A stretch of 64,000 nt of DNA. Source: Cerrena zonata (taxonomy: Eukaryota > Basidiomycota > Agaricomycetes > Polyporales > Cerrenaceae). The DNA lies in assembly GCA_038087015.1 (NCBI GenBank), contig JASBNA010000037.1, positions 248,001 through 312,000 on the forward strand, given 5' to 3'. Each line of letters starts with the position of its first letter. Positions within the stretch are counted from its first letter, which is position 1. The position numbers and the translations under genes are program-made. The notes beneath the pieces are model-generated. The model saw only the letters and a program-made list of their open reading frames with translations, did not search any database and had not been told where the DNA came from. Below are positions 12,562 through 24,755 of this stretch, one piece after another.

Positions 12562-15500
12562 ATGGCTTCTGGACGACGCAGAAAAGAACAGTATGCCGAG
12601 GATGTTCTCAATAACATCTATGAAGAATCATCATTGCGCTCTCATCATAAACGTCGAAAACTTCGTAAGATTCCCCTTGGACGAACTCAACAGGAACCCA
12701 CTCACCATCATTCCCAATCAACATCATTCCCTATCCCGGATGGCCAATGGACTGGAGACCTCGATTATGACACACAGGAGCCAGTTTACCATGACCTTGG
12801 ACGTCTCCCTGTCAGGAGCAATGTAAGATCTAGTTGTACTGTACATGTTTGTCTTCAAACAACTTATTTCGTAGAACCAAAACGATCTCCTCCGAGAGTT
12901 TTTAGAGTGTCGAGATCACATCTTGAAGATAATTGCCGAGCGCGACGCTCCTCCAATTGATCAAGTTTGTAAAACCTGCAAATCAGTGAAAACGACAAAC
13001 CCGATGCAGTGGAGATGTCATTCCTGCTTTAGAGATCCGGTGTACTGCAGCGAGTGTATACGCCGGTCACACCAGAATCTTCCTTTCCATATGGTATCAC
13101 GGTGGGACGGAAATGCATTCCATCGGTCATCGCTTTCAAAGGCAGGTCTCACACTAAACTTAGGGCATTGTGGGGAGCTCTGTCCGGCATATCTTTATCC
13201 AAACTCATCATCCGGATGGGCTTCTGAGGTTGAGTCGGATTCCATGGATGTCGATCCTGCATCTACCCCCAATATTCCTTCCGACAATCCTACACATCCT
13301 TCCACCAACTTTGATCCTTTCCTTGATATCGACAGCGATGACGAAGACTCATGGAGGGACCCAACAACCGGTGGTATTCCCCTGCGGGCAAAGAAGCCGG
13401 ATCGAGGATATGATGCACATCAATGTCCATTGATCACAGCGGTACATGCATCCGGAATACATGAGTTACGAATACGTCCATGCCGTTGCTTGCTAGGAAA
13501 GGATATACCAATTTTCGACCAGATGTTGTACATGGGACTGTATCCGGCATCACGAAAGAAGACACGAACTGTCTTCACATTTGAGGCGTTGGATGACTAT
13601 GATCTTGAGAACCTGGAGACTAAAGCATCTGCAGCAAAACATTATGACAAATTGACTCGTCTCACAGCAAATGCCTTTCCGACTATGGTTCCAAATCGGT
13701 ATCGGGAGCTCTTGTTCATCGCGCGAGAATGGAGAAACTTGAAGGCACGACAAAGAGCTGGATATGCATACATTCTAACAGATGCAATACCAGCCGGAGG
13801 ACTAGCACTGTTCTGTCCCGCCTGTCCGCAGCCAGGTATAAATCTTCCGGACGACTGGAAAGATGATCCGGACCGGTATGTATCCGATAGATCCTTACCC
13901 GGATAACTATTAAACCCTACCACAGGAAGAAATATATGCGGACCCTGCTAGCGGACGGAAACTTCAAACAGGATCATTTAAAGATGAAGTATGACTCAGA
14001 CGATGTACCTCTTAGCGATGGGCATGGTTATATGGTGACCCGGGGTCCATTTGAGGAGTATATGTCATTAACTTCCGATCCGGTTACCCTGGTAAGAGGA
14101 GTTAACGTTGATGTCCTGCTTGTCTATAACAATTGACATTTTCAGGAACCATCCTGCCATGAACATCGTGCTGTGACCCAACAGAACCAATCGCATGCAC
14201 ATCTAGATGTGACAGGGATCGGTGCAATTGCCTGCGGACGTCACGGATGCTTTTACCCACACTCTGTGGTGAACTTTCGTAAAGGCGAAGGGTAAGACAA
14301 TCTCTTGAATGATTCAACACTACTAACATCTCCCAAGGCAACGTTATATGGATTACGCATTTATTCAAGCAATTCTCTATGTCCGGCAGTCTCTTCTGGT
14401 CTTCCTTCTCTATGACATCATGTGTCAATTTTGGGTCAACTTCCTCAAACGATTACTTGGTATGCCTGATGATTTACGACTGCCGGATGGTGTTGAATTC
14501 AAACGGGGGATTGGACTATTTCACGTCCATGGTCATATTAAAGAATGCTTCGCTAGATATGCCCCCACCTTTATACAAGGTGCTGGCATGCTTGATGGCG
14601 AGATTATAGAAACACTTTGGAACTTGCTCAACTATACTGCCTCGAGTGCCAGAGCAATGTCATGGTTTCATCGACAAGAGTACCTGGATACCCATATGGG
14701 CGATTCTAACTGGAAAAAACTGATTGGAATGGGTAAGACATACGTTTTATGCATCTGAAGCCTGTATTTCGGATATAAAAATCTTGTTTACAGTCCTATC
14801 AGTTTTCCGCAAGTGGGAAAACGCCGCTGAGCAAGCAGTAGAATCAGAGGAGGATTTCGTGTCACTTTGTGCATCTGTTGGCCAACAGAAGTGCGATTTG
14901 TGGACCGCTGAGGAGGCGGATGCCCAGGAGAGAAGAGACCAGGATCCAACTGCCATGGATATCTTTGATGTCAAAGAGGAAGAAGGTAAGTTGATTTGTT
15001 TCTATCCAGCGGTATCACCCACCTAACCCACAAATAGCACCCGGGAAGACAGTGATGGCCAACATATGGATCTATAGGGAGTTGCAACCCAACACATCTA
15101 CCGTAAAAGGCTCGACTGCATGGATCACATCAGGCATTCGGATTACGGAACAACAGTGAGTGATTTTAATAGGATATTTTATCTGGCTAATCCGGAGTAG
15201 AGTTGAGCTTCGAAAAGAGGTCCGGAAAGCAGGACGTTTTCCAACGCCGGATGAGACTAAGCGGCTTCTGGATAAGAGACTGGGTCTGCAGAAGCAGATT
15301 GATGATTTCAGAGCAAAGTCCAGGGCCTTTGTACCAATAACTAACGAGCCAGATGTTGATCACCTAGTACCTCTGGATGACTGGGAGGATATGGTTGCGG
15401 GTGATGGAGATGATCCGGAGGAGGACCACGATCCGGATACCGCTATCTTCGAGCTTTCAGATGGCCGTTTGGCAGAACGTTTGGCCATTCCGCTACCTTC

Positions 15501-16246
15501 ATCATTTGGTAAGGTTTCTTGTCGAACACGCTTGCAAGGTCTTGCTGCCATTGAGCTTGACTTACGCATTGGACAAGCAAATGATGCACTACGTTTCCTC
15601 CGGATTGCTATTGGACAGAAATCGTTCAATTTCCGCACAAAGTTCCGTACCGGGAGCGGGAATTCAGGATACAAGAATCGATTGCGAAATTACGCAGAGA
15701 AGCAGACTCTTCAAATGACCATAGATCAAGCTGCGCAAGTTTATACCTCCGCCCGCCGTGCCTTAGAAGTACTAGGGGCCGCACCGGATGTGCTGTCAAA
15801 GTTCAAGATATTAAAAAAGGCTGATCTCTCTGCTAGCACTGCCATTGTGGATCCTAATGCACGCGGTGAAAGAAATAACGGTCTTTCGTGGATTTGGCAT
15901 ACACAGCATGATCCGGGAGAGGATCCGGTATGGCTTGATGAACGTATGTTGCAATCCGGATGTTTCTTTCCTCGTCTGACATAGTATCCTGCAGTGTACC
16001 GTGTCAATTGGCTGAGAGCAAAAGCTAGGCGCGATCGCTGGGCCGAGGAACTTACACTAACTCGGGCTGAGATGCAATGGACACAATTATTTCATCGGCA
16101 TCGCAGAGACTTATGGCTCAGTCGTGCTGCAGACGGAAGCGGAACATTCAAACCTTCAATTCTATGCACGAAAGCAAGCAAAAACTTGGGATCTACTGGC
16201 TAGTCAAGTAGACAATGCTCTATCTCGAATGAACGAATTGAGGTAA
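12562..16246 (+). CDS. KDZ transposase with CxC2 cysteine cluster, element 1 (frameshift near C-terminus)
   Basis: About 1,150 residues over some ten exons. Exon 2 carries the CxC2-type cluster (CKTC...CHSCF..PVYCSECIRRSHQNLPFH). The RNase H-fold core follows: LLADGNFKQ (first Asp), GIGAIACGRHGCF, LYDIMCQFWVNF (second Asp), GIGLFHVHGHIKECFARYAP and MLDGEIIETLW (Glu). The C-terminal part has LRIGQANDALRFLRIAIG and VDPNARGE blocks shared with element 2. Introns include GTAAGA after KLIGMG, GTAAGT after FDVKEEE and GTGAGT after ITEQQ. Near 16100-16160 the frame matching element 2 changes: NLQFYARKQAKTWDLLA continues in another frame to a stop at 16244-16246, while the original frame stops at 16203. 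That implies a one-base indel affecting the last ~35-40 residues. Confidence 0.88.
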
Positions 16247-16389
16247 TAGTGTTTCTATATATAGATCTACTATGTTTTCAGATGTATGATGTTGTATACC
16301 TTTATTTGTATACATGTGTGCTTCTTAGATCTGATAAGGATGGATCGCCTCATTTCTTACCTTCATCTCTAGCAGGAGTATATCTGACA

Positions 16390-17182
16390 ATGGCGGACCA
16401 GGAACATGGGGGCGGACCACCATTGTATGTCATTCATGTACATGTTTTCATATTGCTAACACTAGCTACTGCTACCTGGTATCCTATTAGATATACCGTG
16501 GAGGGTCATATAGCATGGAGAGTTTTGTATCGGATGTGGAGGTTAGATGAAGCTGCCAGAGCATTTAAGAAGGTTCTGGCACAGACGGATGATCATGAGA
16601 AAGCACTAGTTTACAACAGATGGGAAATCGGGCTAACCTTAGAAACGGTGAGTGGTCTTTCCCCAAATATCATCTTACATGAATTATATGCATGATAGGA
16701 AAATCTGGAGAAGGCTCTGGCACACATGTGTCTCCGCGGGCTAATGACCACACGTCTGAGCAAGGTCATTGACGTAAGGTTCCGGTGGTTAGGTATTGAC
16801 TGCTATCCTCCGGTCATTGACTGGGGACAGCTACCGGAGCCCGGCTCACCATCTATGGGGAATCTGTCAGAGCTCTTTGATGGAACGGTCCCACAAATCG
16901 CACAAGGGGAGAGCCATTGGTGGACCTACAATGGGAACACCTCTACAATTGAGGACAAACCATACTGGTGGGATGAGCCAGAAAAAGAGGTATGACTTAT
17001 CATTCAATTTCCCTAGCGAATCACAGTTGACACTTGGCAAGAAATGGCTCTTTAATGTCTCGGTCCCTCGAGACCTTGTTGGCCAATATATTAGGAGATT
17101 GACGCAATCTCAAGAGCTTCTCTCTCGTGCTGTTACAAAATTGCGCGAACTTCAAGACAATGTCCCCATGGACCTTGACTAA
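16390..17182 (+). CDS. Element 1 gene 6: small protein with helical tail
   Basis: The start ATG at 16390 gives MADQEHGGGPPL. Introns are about 16426-16490 (GTATGT...TTAG), 16650-16699 and 16990-17027. About 210 residues. Exon 2 ends RWEIGLTLE, matching RWRIGLYYE of the element 2 gene at the same intron position. The middle is Trp- and Pro-rich (RWLGIDCYPPVIDWG, WWDEPEKE). The C-terminus has heptad-like hydrophobics (LTQSQELLSRAVTKLRELQ), so a coiled coil is likely. It lies directly after the transposase in both elements, suggesting a partner of that enzyme. No known domain recognised. Confidence 0.65.
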
Positions 17183-17339
17183 TCCGGACGCCGGATTTAC
17201 CACAAGCAAGGGATGCTGATGCCGATGCCGGATGCAGACTCCGGATGCGGATGCGAGATTCAGTGCATTTTTTGAACTATGTAAATACAAAAATATATTC
17301 CAGTCCGGAAAATTCTTTCTTGGAACACGGACGTACAAA

Positions 17340-19020
17340 TACAAAGACATACTCCAGTCTGATAGATCGTCTTCATGCTATGCAGATGTAGAAATAATGG
17401 TATATGTTCCGGTTAGACTGTCTCGTACTATGCGGATGAGAAAAAAAGTTATAGGCTCCAGTCGGGCGGACTATCTTGTAGCACACTAATAGTGAAATAC
17501 TAATATATATTTTGGTCGGGCTGACTGTCTCGTACCATGCGAAGGGGGAAAGGACAATATAGATTCCAGTCGGGCTGACTGTCTCGTATAACACGGACGT
17601 ATAAGCACACGTACTTACTCCAGTCGGGCTGACTGTCTCGCGAAATACGGACATATAAACAACAATATAGATTCCAGTCGGGCTGACTGTCTCGTATAAC
17701 ACGGACGTATAAGCACACGTACTTATTCCAGTCGGACTAACTGTCTCGTGTACCACGGATATAAAAGCACACGTACTTATCCCGGTCGGGCAGACCGTCT
17801 CGTACTATGCGGGCGTAGAAATAATAATATATATTCTAGTCGGGCTGACTGTCTCGTATCATGCGAAGCGGGAAAGGACAATATAGATTCCAGTCGGGCT
17901 GACTGTGTCGTGTAACACGGACATATAAGCACACGTACTTATTCCAGTCGGGCTAACTGTCTCGTGTAACATGGATATAAAAGCATGCGTACTTATCCCA
18001 GTCAGGCAGACTGTCTCGTACCATGCGTGCGCAGAAATACCAATATATATTCCAGTCGGGCTGACTGTCCCGTGTAACACGGACGTATAAGCACACGTAC
18101 TTATCCCAGTCGGGCTGACCGTCTCGTGTAACACGGACATAAAAGCACGCGTACTTATCCCAGTCGGGCAGACTGTCTCGTGAAATACAGACATATAAAC
18201 AACAATATAGATTCCAGTCAGGCTGATTGTCCTGTACCATGCGAATAAAAAATAACAATATAAATCCGAGTCGGGCTAACTGCCTCATGTAACACGGACA
18301 TAAAAGCACGCGTACTTATCCCAGTCGGGCAGACTGTCCCGTACCATACGGGTGCAGAAATACCAATATATATTCCAGTCGGGCTGACTGTCTAGTGTAA
18401 CACGGACGTATAAGCACACGTACTTATTCCAGTCGGGCTGACCGTCTCGTGCAACACGGACATAAAAGCACGCGTACTTATCCCAGTCGAGCAGACTGTC
18501 CCGTACCATACGGACGCAGAAATACCAATATATATTCCAGTCGGGCTGACCGTCTCGTACCATGCGAGCGCAGAAATAACAATATATATTCCAGTCGGGC
18601 AGACTGTCTAGTGTAACACGGACGTATAAGCACACGTACTTATCCCAGTCGAGCAGACTGTCCTGTACCATACGGACGCAGAAATACCAATATATATTCC
18701 AGTCGGGCTGACCGTCTCGTACCATGCGAGCGCAGAAATAACAATATATATTCCAGTCGGGCAGACTGTCTAGTGTAACACGGACGTATAAGCACACGTA
18801 CTTATTCCAGTCGGGTAGACTGTCCCGTGGAACATAGAGGTATGAGCATGAATACTTATTGCAGTCGGGCTAACCGGATCGCAACCCACGGACATATCCG
18901 ACATCAAGTCTATTGTGGTCTAACCGACCAGGCCATGACACATGGACGTACAAAGTGGTAATGTAATGCTAGTCTGGCTGACTCCATCGTATCCTGCCCA
19001 TACTCAATCATCTCAGTCTC
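17340..19020. repeat. Element 1 right subterminal array, ~54-bp units with AGTCGGGCTGACT
   Basis: About thirty units at 52-56 bp spacing. Each has AGTC-GGGCT-GACT (or a close variant) followed by GTCTCGT, an A/T-rich spacer with ATATATATTC and a CACGGACGTATAAGCAC-type segment. Variants alternate within the array. The units are near multiples of three, so long stop-free frames appear on the minus strand; these are not genes. Confidence 0.9.
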
Positions 19021-19114
19021 GCCGACCCACCCATACCATTCGAATCTCACTAATTTACAGTAGCACCTCCAGTTAGCCCTATTGACCCGGATGCAACGGA
19101 GCAATGAAGACATC

Positions 19115-19246
19115 AGGTCAGGCTATCTGGCCCACATCATACGACATTGTGTACATGGCTGCGCAGCCCTGACCGGCTGGCATACAATGAGCATATTCCC
19201 CCCGATTGGTACCGTGTTATACGGGGAAAAAGCACTGAAGGGGCTG
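19115..19246 (-). repeat. Element 1 right terminal inverted repeat
   Basis: It is the inverted partner of 1377-1509. It ends GAAGGGGCTG, as element 2 ends GAAGGGGTTG. Confidence 0.85.
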
Positions 19247-20073
19247 CGAGATGAATACACAAACACATGTAGAGAAAGAAATTCTTGACGGAGGCGTGGA
19301 TAAGATTCTGGACACTGTGGACAGACGTCACCATCACGATGAACTATGCTGATGCGTCCAATCCATATCAGTCTCTCCAGGTATCCTCTTCCAGTAACTT
19401 TGAATCTTCCCGGAGGTGATTGCTTCCTTGTTTGTGCTAGCGACGGAAATGACTAACGGAAATGACCTTCGAAAGAACTGTCCTTGGAGTCTATTATCAT
19501 TAGACAGAATTGCACGGTGCGCTTTTCTACATCTCTCCTACCGTCTGGTTTCGAGACTGGACAGTTTATATATGGGCTGGGATAATTCGACGCAACCGGG
19601 AAGCAATCGATGAATCGAACTGACTGGCATCAGTGGTGATAGTACCTCTCTGGAAGGCCTCGTTATCTACATGCATAACCCGAACTTTCAATATTTAATC
19701 CTGACGAAGCTCAAGATATCGGTGAATTACTGTGTACCCTACGACCAGAAATCGAAATCGAAATGGTAAACTTGGTGACCTGTCCTCTTCTACGTGATTG
19801 TAACGCATTGAAATCCAGGGCTCGAGAAGTAATGGAAAGGCTCTCATTTGCCCGGAGCTGAAAAGTGCATACTATATCAAAGTTCGTACCCCTAATATAT
19901 CATGTTAGCTGAGAAGGTGCATGTCATATCAAAGTTCGTACCCCTAATACATCATGTCCTCATGAACGTTAAACCTTAAACACACTTATAAAAGGACCAT
20001 TTTCTCTACACCTGCAATCCGTACGCCTCAGTCGTTCACGACACTTTATTCTCCATATAGCCCTCACTTCATT
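19247..20073. other. Right flank of element 1; remnant frame and local repeat
   Basis: An open stretch of about 34 codons from 19248 (EMNTQTHVEKEILDGG) would be in frame with the broken UBC/PARP gene, but I see no diagnostic motif. A sequence of about 40 bp (TATCAAAGTTCGTACCCCTAA core) is repeated near 19868 and 19923. A TATAAAAG box near 19987 lies 87 bp before the next start codon. Confidence 0.4.
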
Positions 20074-21237
20074 ATGAACTCTAGCAACGATATCAAGGTA
20101 AGTCCCACTTACTCTCCCATGTGATCACGACTCATCAAATCCAAACTTTAGCATCCTAGCCACAAAGGGAAATGTATCATCTGTCCCGATCCCAGTTGCA
20201 ATAGATTGTTAGAGAGGAACGAGGAGGCCAAGTTACACGTCATCTCTCACTTTCCTCATCTCCTCGCTGGAAGCCTCTGGCTATACTAGTATGTTCTATA
20301 CAGACTCTCTGCATCTTGGTGCTCCTCTGATATTCATTGATGTAGCTTCAACTTCTGCAAGATGTGCAAGCACTATACGATCCAAAAGACTAAGCTCAAG
20401 CAGCATATGTGGAACATACACAAACAGTCGGTGTCCAAATATACTGATTTCATCTGATTCATTATTCAATAGATACTATCTCTTCTTAGGTCGACACTGG
20501 ATCCGAAGTACACCGGACTTGGAGGAAATGACTTCACGATGGGGCCGAACCGGATACCAACATCGTGGGCTGAACCGAATCCTCGCATCGTCGAGTTGTA
20601 TAGAGAGAATGATGTGCTGCCCATACAAGAAATGCGTTCCTCCCATTCGAGAAGCATGGCTGTACCCGGTATTACATCGGTTCACTACGTCCATGGTACC
20701 GTACAGCAACCCGTATGGAACCCAAACAGTGCTTCGCCCCGTTCACATACATTCCCGCTCGCACCCGGATTTGTATCCTCTGCCAGCAGCCTATCCGATG
20801 CTCTTGGGCCTTCCCCATTGCTCCCTGTCCACAATGCCAATCGTCAAAGTAGCGACGGAAGTTTGTCATCACCTATGATGGATGTCATATCCGTACGTTC
20901 ATTCAACCAGACATCCTCATCCTACAGTCCCAGTTTGTCGGAAGTTCCGCGTGTCTCTGACACGGATGTCTCGGGGAAACTCGGCGTCTTCATTCCCCAA
21001 GGTACTGCCTTTGTTGAGGAACCTCTCGAAGCCTTATCCTTGTCGAGGATGGGTAATCCAGATTCCGATGTACTAGCCCTGTCACCTTTATGCGACCGCG
21101 ACCGTTTTGAATTTATGATTTGTTCAATGCCAAGGTCACCCTTGTCAGACGAAGCCCGCTGGCCGTCCTCCGAAAGTGCGCAGTTCATTGATTCACCTGC
21201 CCCATTGTACAGTATGTCAATGTCTGTGAAGTATTAG
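20074..21237 (+). CDS. Two-finger C2H2 zinc-finger protein
   Basis: Exon 1 is 20074-20097 (MNSSNDIK). Exon 2 is 20152-20288, giving GKCIICPDPSCNRLL and an H-x3-H pair. Exon 3 starts at 20346 with FCKMCKHYTIQKTKLKQHM...H. Exon 4, from about 20482, encodes a Ser/Pro-rich, finger-free C-terminal region to the stop at 21235. The gene pattern recurs at 28, 30, 32, 36 and 39 kb: short first exon, intron just after the first finger, second finger with Y-T-x-Q-K/Q. A TATA box lies upstream. Likely nuclear DNA-binding factor; targets unknown. The intron between exons 3 and 4 is uncertain. Confidence 0.65.
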
Positions 21238-21559
21238 TTCACCTTTTGACGATCGATATTGTAGATACTTCTCAAGAGGAAAATTCCGTAACGAAACTGT
21301 TCGCTGTATACATAAATCAAGATATAACAGCGTAAGAGTTTTATATTGCATCCCTGGCCGCCATGACTATCATACTTTCTTATGTTTGCTTTCGCAAGTT
21401 TTTCTTTCGGAGTTTGTTTCCGGATATATCCTTCCTCAATTATTCGTGACACCAGTCACTTGTACTTACTTTTGTACTTTACGCATAGATCACCTACATG
21501 CAGCGTGGTACATGAAGTACTTGTTTGAGAATATTACTTAGCATCGATATTATCATAAG

Positions 21560-24190
21560 CATGTGCCGCTTATTATAAAAGGTAATGGCTTGCGCTTGGA
21601 ATGTCATCAACATATCACAAATTTTTTCGGGCTGTTCGGGTGGGTACCGCAGACCATCTGACAGCGTCAGTGCCATTGTAGGTTCCGGAATCGAGACGTC
21701 GTTTTCAGACATGCCCATACAATGGGTGGGAACTCGTGTAATAGATAAGCCAGTTTCTAACTCTTACGTATAACATGAAAAGCGTCTCCGGTCTAACAAT
21801 TGGTGTATTCGTACTTCGGAGATAGTAGGTAGTCGAGTACTAGGATTTGTAGCGGAGATGAATACAAATACGTATTTAGAGACAGAACCTTGACGGGGGC
21901 GGCGAACACGTGTCCAACATCCTTTGGGAAAATCAGAATATCTCCCGAGGGAAAATAATATAGGGCCACAATAAGCATAGAGATTGAGGCAATGATGAAC
22001 CTGGGTCATGGCTTTGAACCTAAGATGTGGTAACATGGTCAGATAAAGATCTTGAATACATACGGTTTACTTACACATATATCGTCGACAGAAATTTTTG
22101 TGCAGGATCTTAAAATTAAATCTCAGCCACATGGGAGTGATGGTATAGAGAAGAGAATGGTGAAGGTCATAGACGGCGCGAGATGTTGTACAGACTGGCT
22201 TTCCGGAGTAGTATTCATGCTGCAGACGTCAAAATGCAGATCAGACAGATACCCGATTCTACAAAGCTTTTTGAGCCACATTGGGCTGTTTTGAACGTTT
22301 GCATGTTTCTGGGGGATTGTCAGATCGAATTCGGAGGCAGGATATTGTAGTCCCTCAAATTCGAGGAGCGTGAGGCTCCTGGGATGTCGAAGCTTCGGCG
22401 ATGACTTTACCAGTTTGTGAGCACAGAGTTGAACTTGCTGTTTTCTCGATAGCTTCCCCAGCTGACCCGTCCGGATCGTCAACTGTGAATCGGACATCCT
22501 ATATGGTCCTCCCAAATCGATAACTTCCAAGTCAGAGCTGAACAGGAGAGATGCCTCGCTCGGTATGAGCGGCCAGGATTCTAGCTGCAGGTGTCGAAGA
22601 TGGGGGAATAATGGCATCTTTCTGTTAATCCTGCATAACAAAGCGAGTTTAGACAGATTGGTGTCCGATATAACACCATAGTATCGTAATCGTCTAACCC
22701 GCGAGGTATAGCAAGTAATCGATGTCAGGGCAATTGCCGCTTGAGTCTATTATGACCCAACGTCAGTATCGTCCCATGACGACAAGGAAAGCGGAAACGA
22801 ACCTGGCTGGATATTATATTGTCAAACATATTGAAGATGGCACCCAAACCATCCTGTTCCTTCCACAGCAGTGATAATGCGGGATCTTTGAATGATTGGC
22901 ACGCCCTTGCAACACGCGCGAGAGTACGCAACTTCACTTTCCTCTCCTCATGGTCAAACCCGGCTTCCGAAAGATTTGGATGAAGGAAACTAAGGATCAC
23001 GTCCAAAATTTTGGCCATATTCAAGACCATATGTGTTGCAGAGAATCAATTCCTAGTTGGTCGATTTTCAACTTGAAGTCTTCGGGGGAGAATCCTGCAT
23101 GATATTTTAAACCCGTGAAGTTCGGGTTGGACTGACGATAAGCTATGGTTCGATAAAGGTTAATAAGATATATAGCAACAAAATAAATTATGATTCGGGA
23201 GAATGCTAGCTTACTACTGCATCGACATTTGACGTAGTTGTGCGATATACGGAGGAGGGTCTGAAGGGGGTAGTATGAGCAAAGGTTTCTCATGAACAAT
23301 ATTTATATAGACCTATGTTACAATAGAATGAACAACCACAATACCGCAAACCAGCAGTGCATCTGAGAGCGTCAGCGTCATTCGTAGGTTCCGGAATCGG
23401 AGCGCTTGCGAAAACACCCATGCAATGGGCGGGGAACTCGTGCGATAGATGAGTCAGTTGCGAGCTCTTGAGTATAACGTGAGAGGCGTCTCCTGTCTAA
23501 CAATTGGTGTATTCGTACTTCGGAGATATTGGGTAGTCGAGTACTGGCATATGCGATGAAAGAGGGTGGTTTGTAACCGAGATAAGTACAAATACGCACT
23601 TAGGGACAGAACCTTGACGGGGGTGGTGAATAATGATCGACTACAATCTGCTTCTTCAACATGTGATGTACATTGAGTCTGAACCCATAGCAGGCTCCGT
23701 TAGAGAGATGACCTGTCATGAAAAAAAGGTTAACCAAGATAATAGACGAGTCTCCTGTGGCGCTCACTTGAAATTAAGCTCGTGCTGGTAGTGCTGCTAT
23801 TATTAATCCTTAAACAACGGATCGCGTCCATAATGGGAGTTTGCATACCACCCATAGCGCACAGATAGACCGATTGATAAGGAAGAAAGTCTTCCATAGT
23901 GTTGATATTCTTCAGGATGAAGGGGTAATGAGCGGTGTCGAGCATAGGAAGTCACAGTACTAGGCATCATCAAGATGATCGGATGTTATCAGATGAATGT
24001 CTTGAATGGGCGAACGGAAGGCGGTAAGAAACGGGTAAGGGGCACACGTAGTAGCAGCGATAGAAGATTCAAGATTAAACGATTCGAATCTCCTATTTCA
24101 AGATGAATGTACTTGGCAATGTGCTGTCGAGCCTGCATCGCGTTCAAGATAGTGAAACATCCAGGTTGTCAAGACAGTGTATAATGAATA
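21560..24190. repeat. Duplicated host block, first set
   Basis: 21650-21900 is repeated at 23378-23640: shared TACGAATACACCAATTGTTAG-type core (reverse strand), GTTCC and CTTGACGGGGG words. 23640-24190 is repeated at about 26900-27440. In the second pair one minus-strand frame is conserved with mostly synonymous change (MEDFLPYQSVYLCAM), so part of it may encode a protein I cannot identify. The F-box copies A and B belong to the same duplication. Confidence 0.55.
21933..23094 (-). CDS. F-box-like protein, copy A (in-frame stop before the F-box)
   Basis: The F-box-like segment is MVLNMAKILDVILSFLHP, followed by an Arg/Leu-rich helix (LRTLARVARACQS). Then come the family blocks LFPHLRHLQLESWPLIPSEASLLF, GQLGKLSRKQQVQLCAHKL and LTLLEFEGL, which look like degenerate leucine-rich segments. 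A final exon (stop 21933) is conserved with copy B at synonymous level. Compared with copy B, the exon has a TGA codon at about 23055, so translation must start at ATG 23030, or the copy is defective. F-box proteins select substrates for SCF ubiquitin ligases; the domain call here is by motif only. Confidence 0.55.
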
Positions 24191-24755
24191 CCATCAGGAC
24201 GAAGTCTCAGATAAACCAGCCTGAGCTTCGGATAAGCAGTCACGTGCCACTTACTGAAAAAGGCAAATGCTTGTGCTCGGTCAGATTTGGAACGATTGCC
24301 TGGCATGTCACGGAAATACTTATACTACGTGTTTGCAATGCAGGGTCTTTGGTCTTCGGCTCCAGTAAGTCAAATAAAGCTCATAGACGGAATATTCACT
24401 ACATACCTGCTCTAGATCGTACTTTCAATGATAGTGTAGTCATAGTTTCCTTCTGCAGCAACTAAACGTATATTGATGGGGTTTTAGACTGCATAAGAAG
24501 GACACTCAACACATATGAGAGCGGCAACCCTCGTAGTGGTAGTTGTAGTGAGCTCCCTTGTGTGAGGATCATGATGTATATCTGTTTCGCCATCCGCACA
24601 AATAACCGAAGACTCTGAGAATTGAAGTATCAGATCATGATATGTCACGAAAGACAATAGAAAGAGAAACAGGAGTGGAATACACTACATAAATAAGGGA
24701 AGACGTGAAAGGATGTGAGGAGGAGCTTGCGGAAGTGGAAGCATATGAATCCAGA

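Larger units (their letters stand above)
1377..19246 (+). mobile_element. Element 1: KDZ transposon carrying TET/JBP and four accessory genes
   Basis: The left end begins CACACCTTTCAGTC. The right end, read inward, begins CAGCCCCTTCAGTG. Past these tips both arms continue with shared CCGTATAACAC, GTACCAATCGGGGGGAATATG and GGGCTGCGC blocks, giving an imperfect inverted repeat of about 130 bp. Inside lie six genes in the same order as element 2: 1986-3949 (-), 4167-7628 (+), 7813-10873 (-), 11161-12485 (+), 12562-16246 (+), 16390-17182 (+). A long subterminal repeat array fills the right end and a shorter one the left. The flanks (TCCTCGA on the left, CGAGATG on the right) do not form a clear target-site duplication; they share only CGA. 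The more diverged arms suggest an older insertion than element 2. Confidence 0.88.

Noticed and set aside
17373..18797. Long stop-free frames on the minus strand with an 18-residue periodic protein
   Set aside because: They arise from the ~54-bp non-coding repeat units, have no start context or introns, and several frames are open at once.
17340..19020. Regular repeat-spacer pattern resembling a CRISPR array
   Set aside because: The spacers are themselves repeated variants, the genome is fungal, and the array sits at a transposon end.
1370..19253. Target-site duplication for element 1
   Set aside because: The 7 bases on each side (TCCTCGA and CGAGATG) do not match beyond CGA.
19416..19613. 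Short frame after element 1 (MIASLFVLATEM...)
   Set aside because: No motif or splice sites, and it overlaps no conserved segment.
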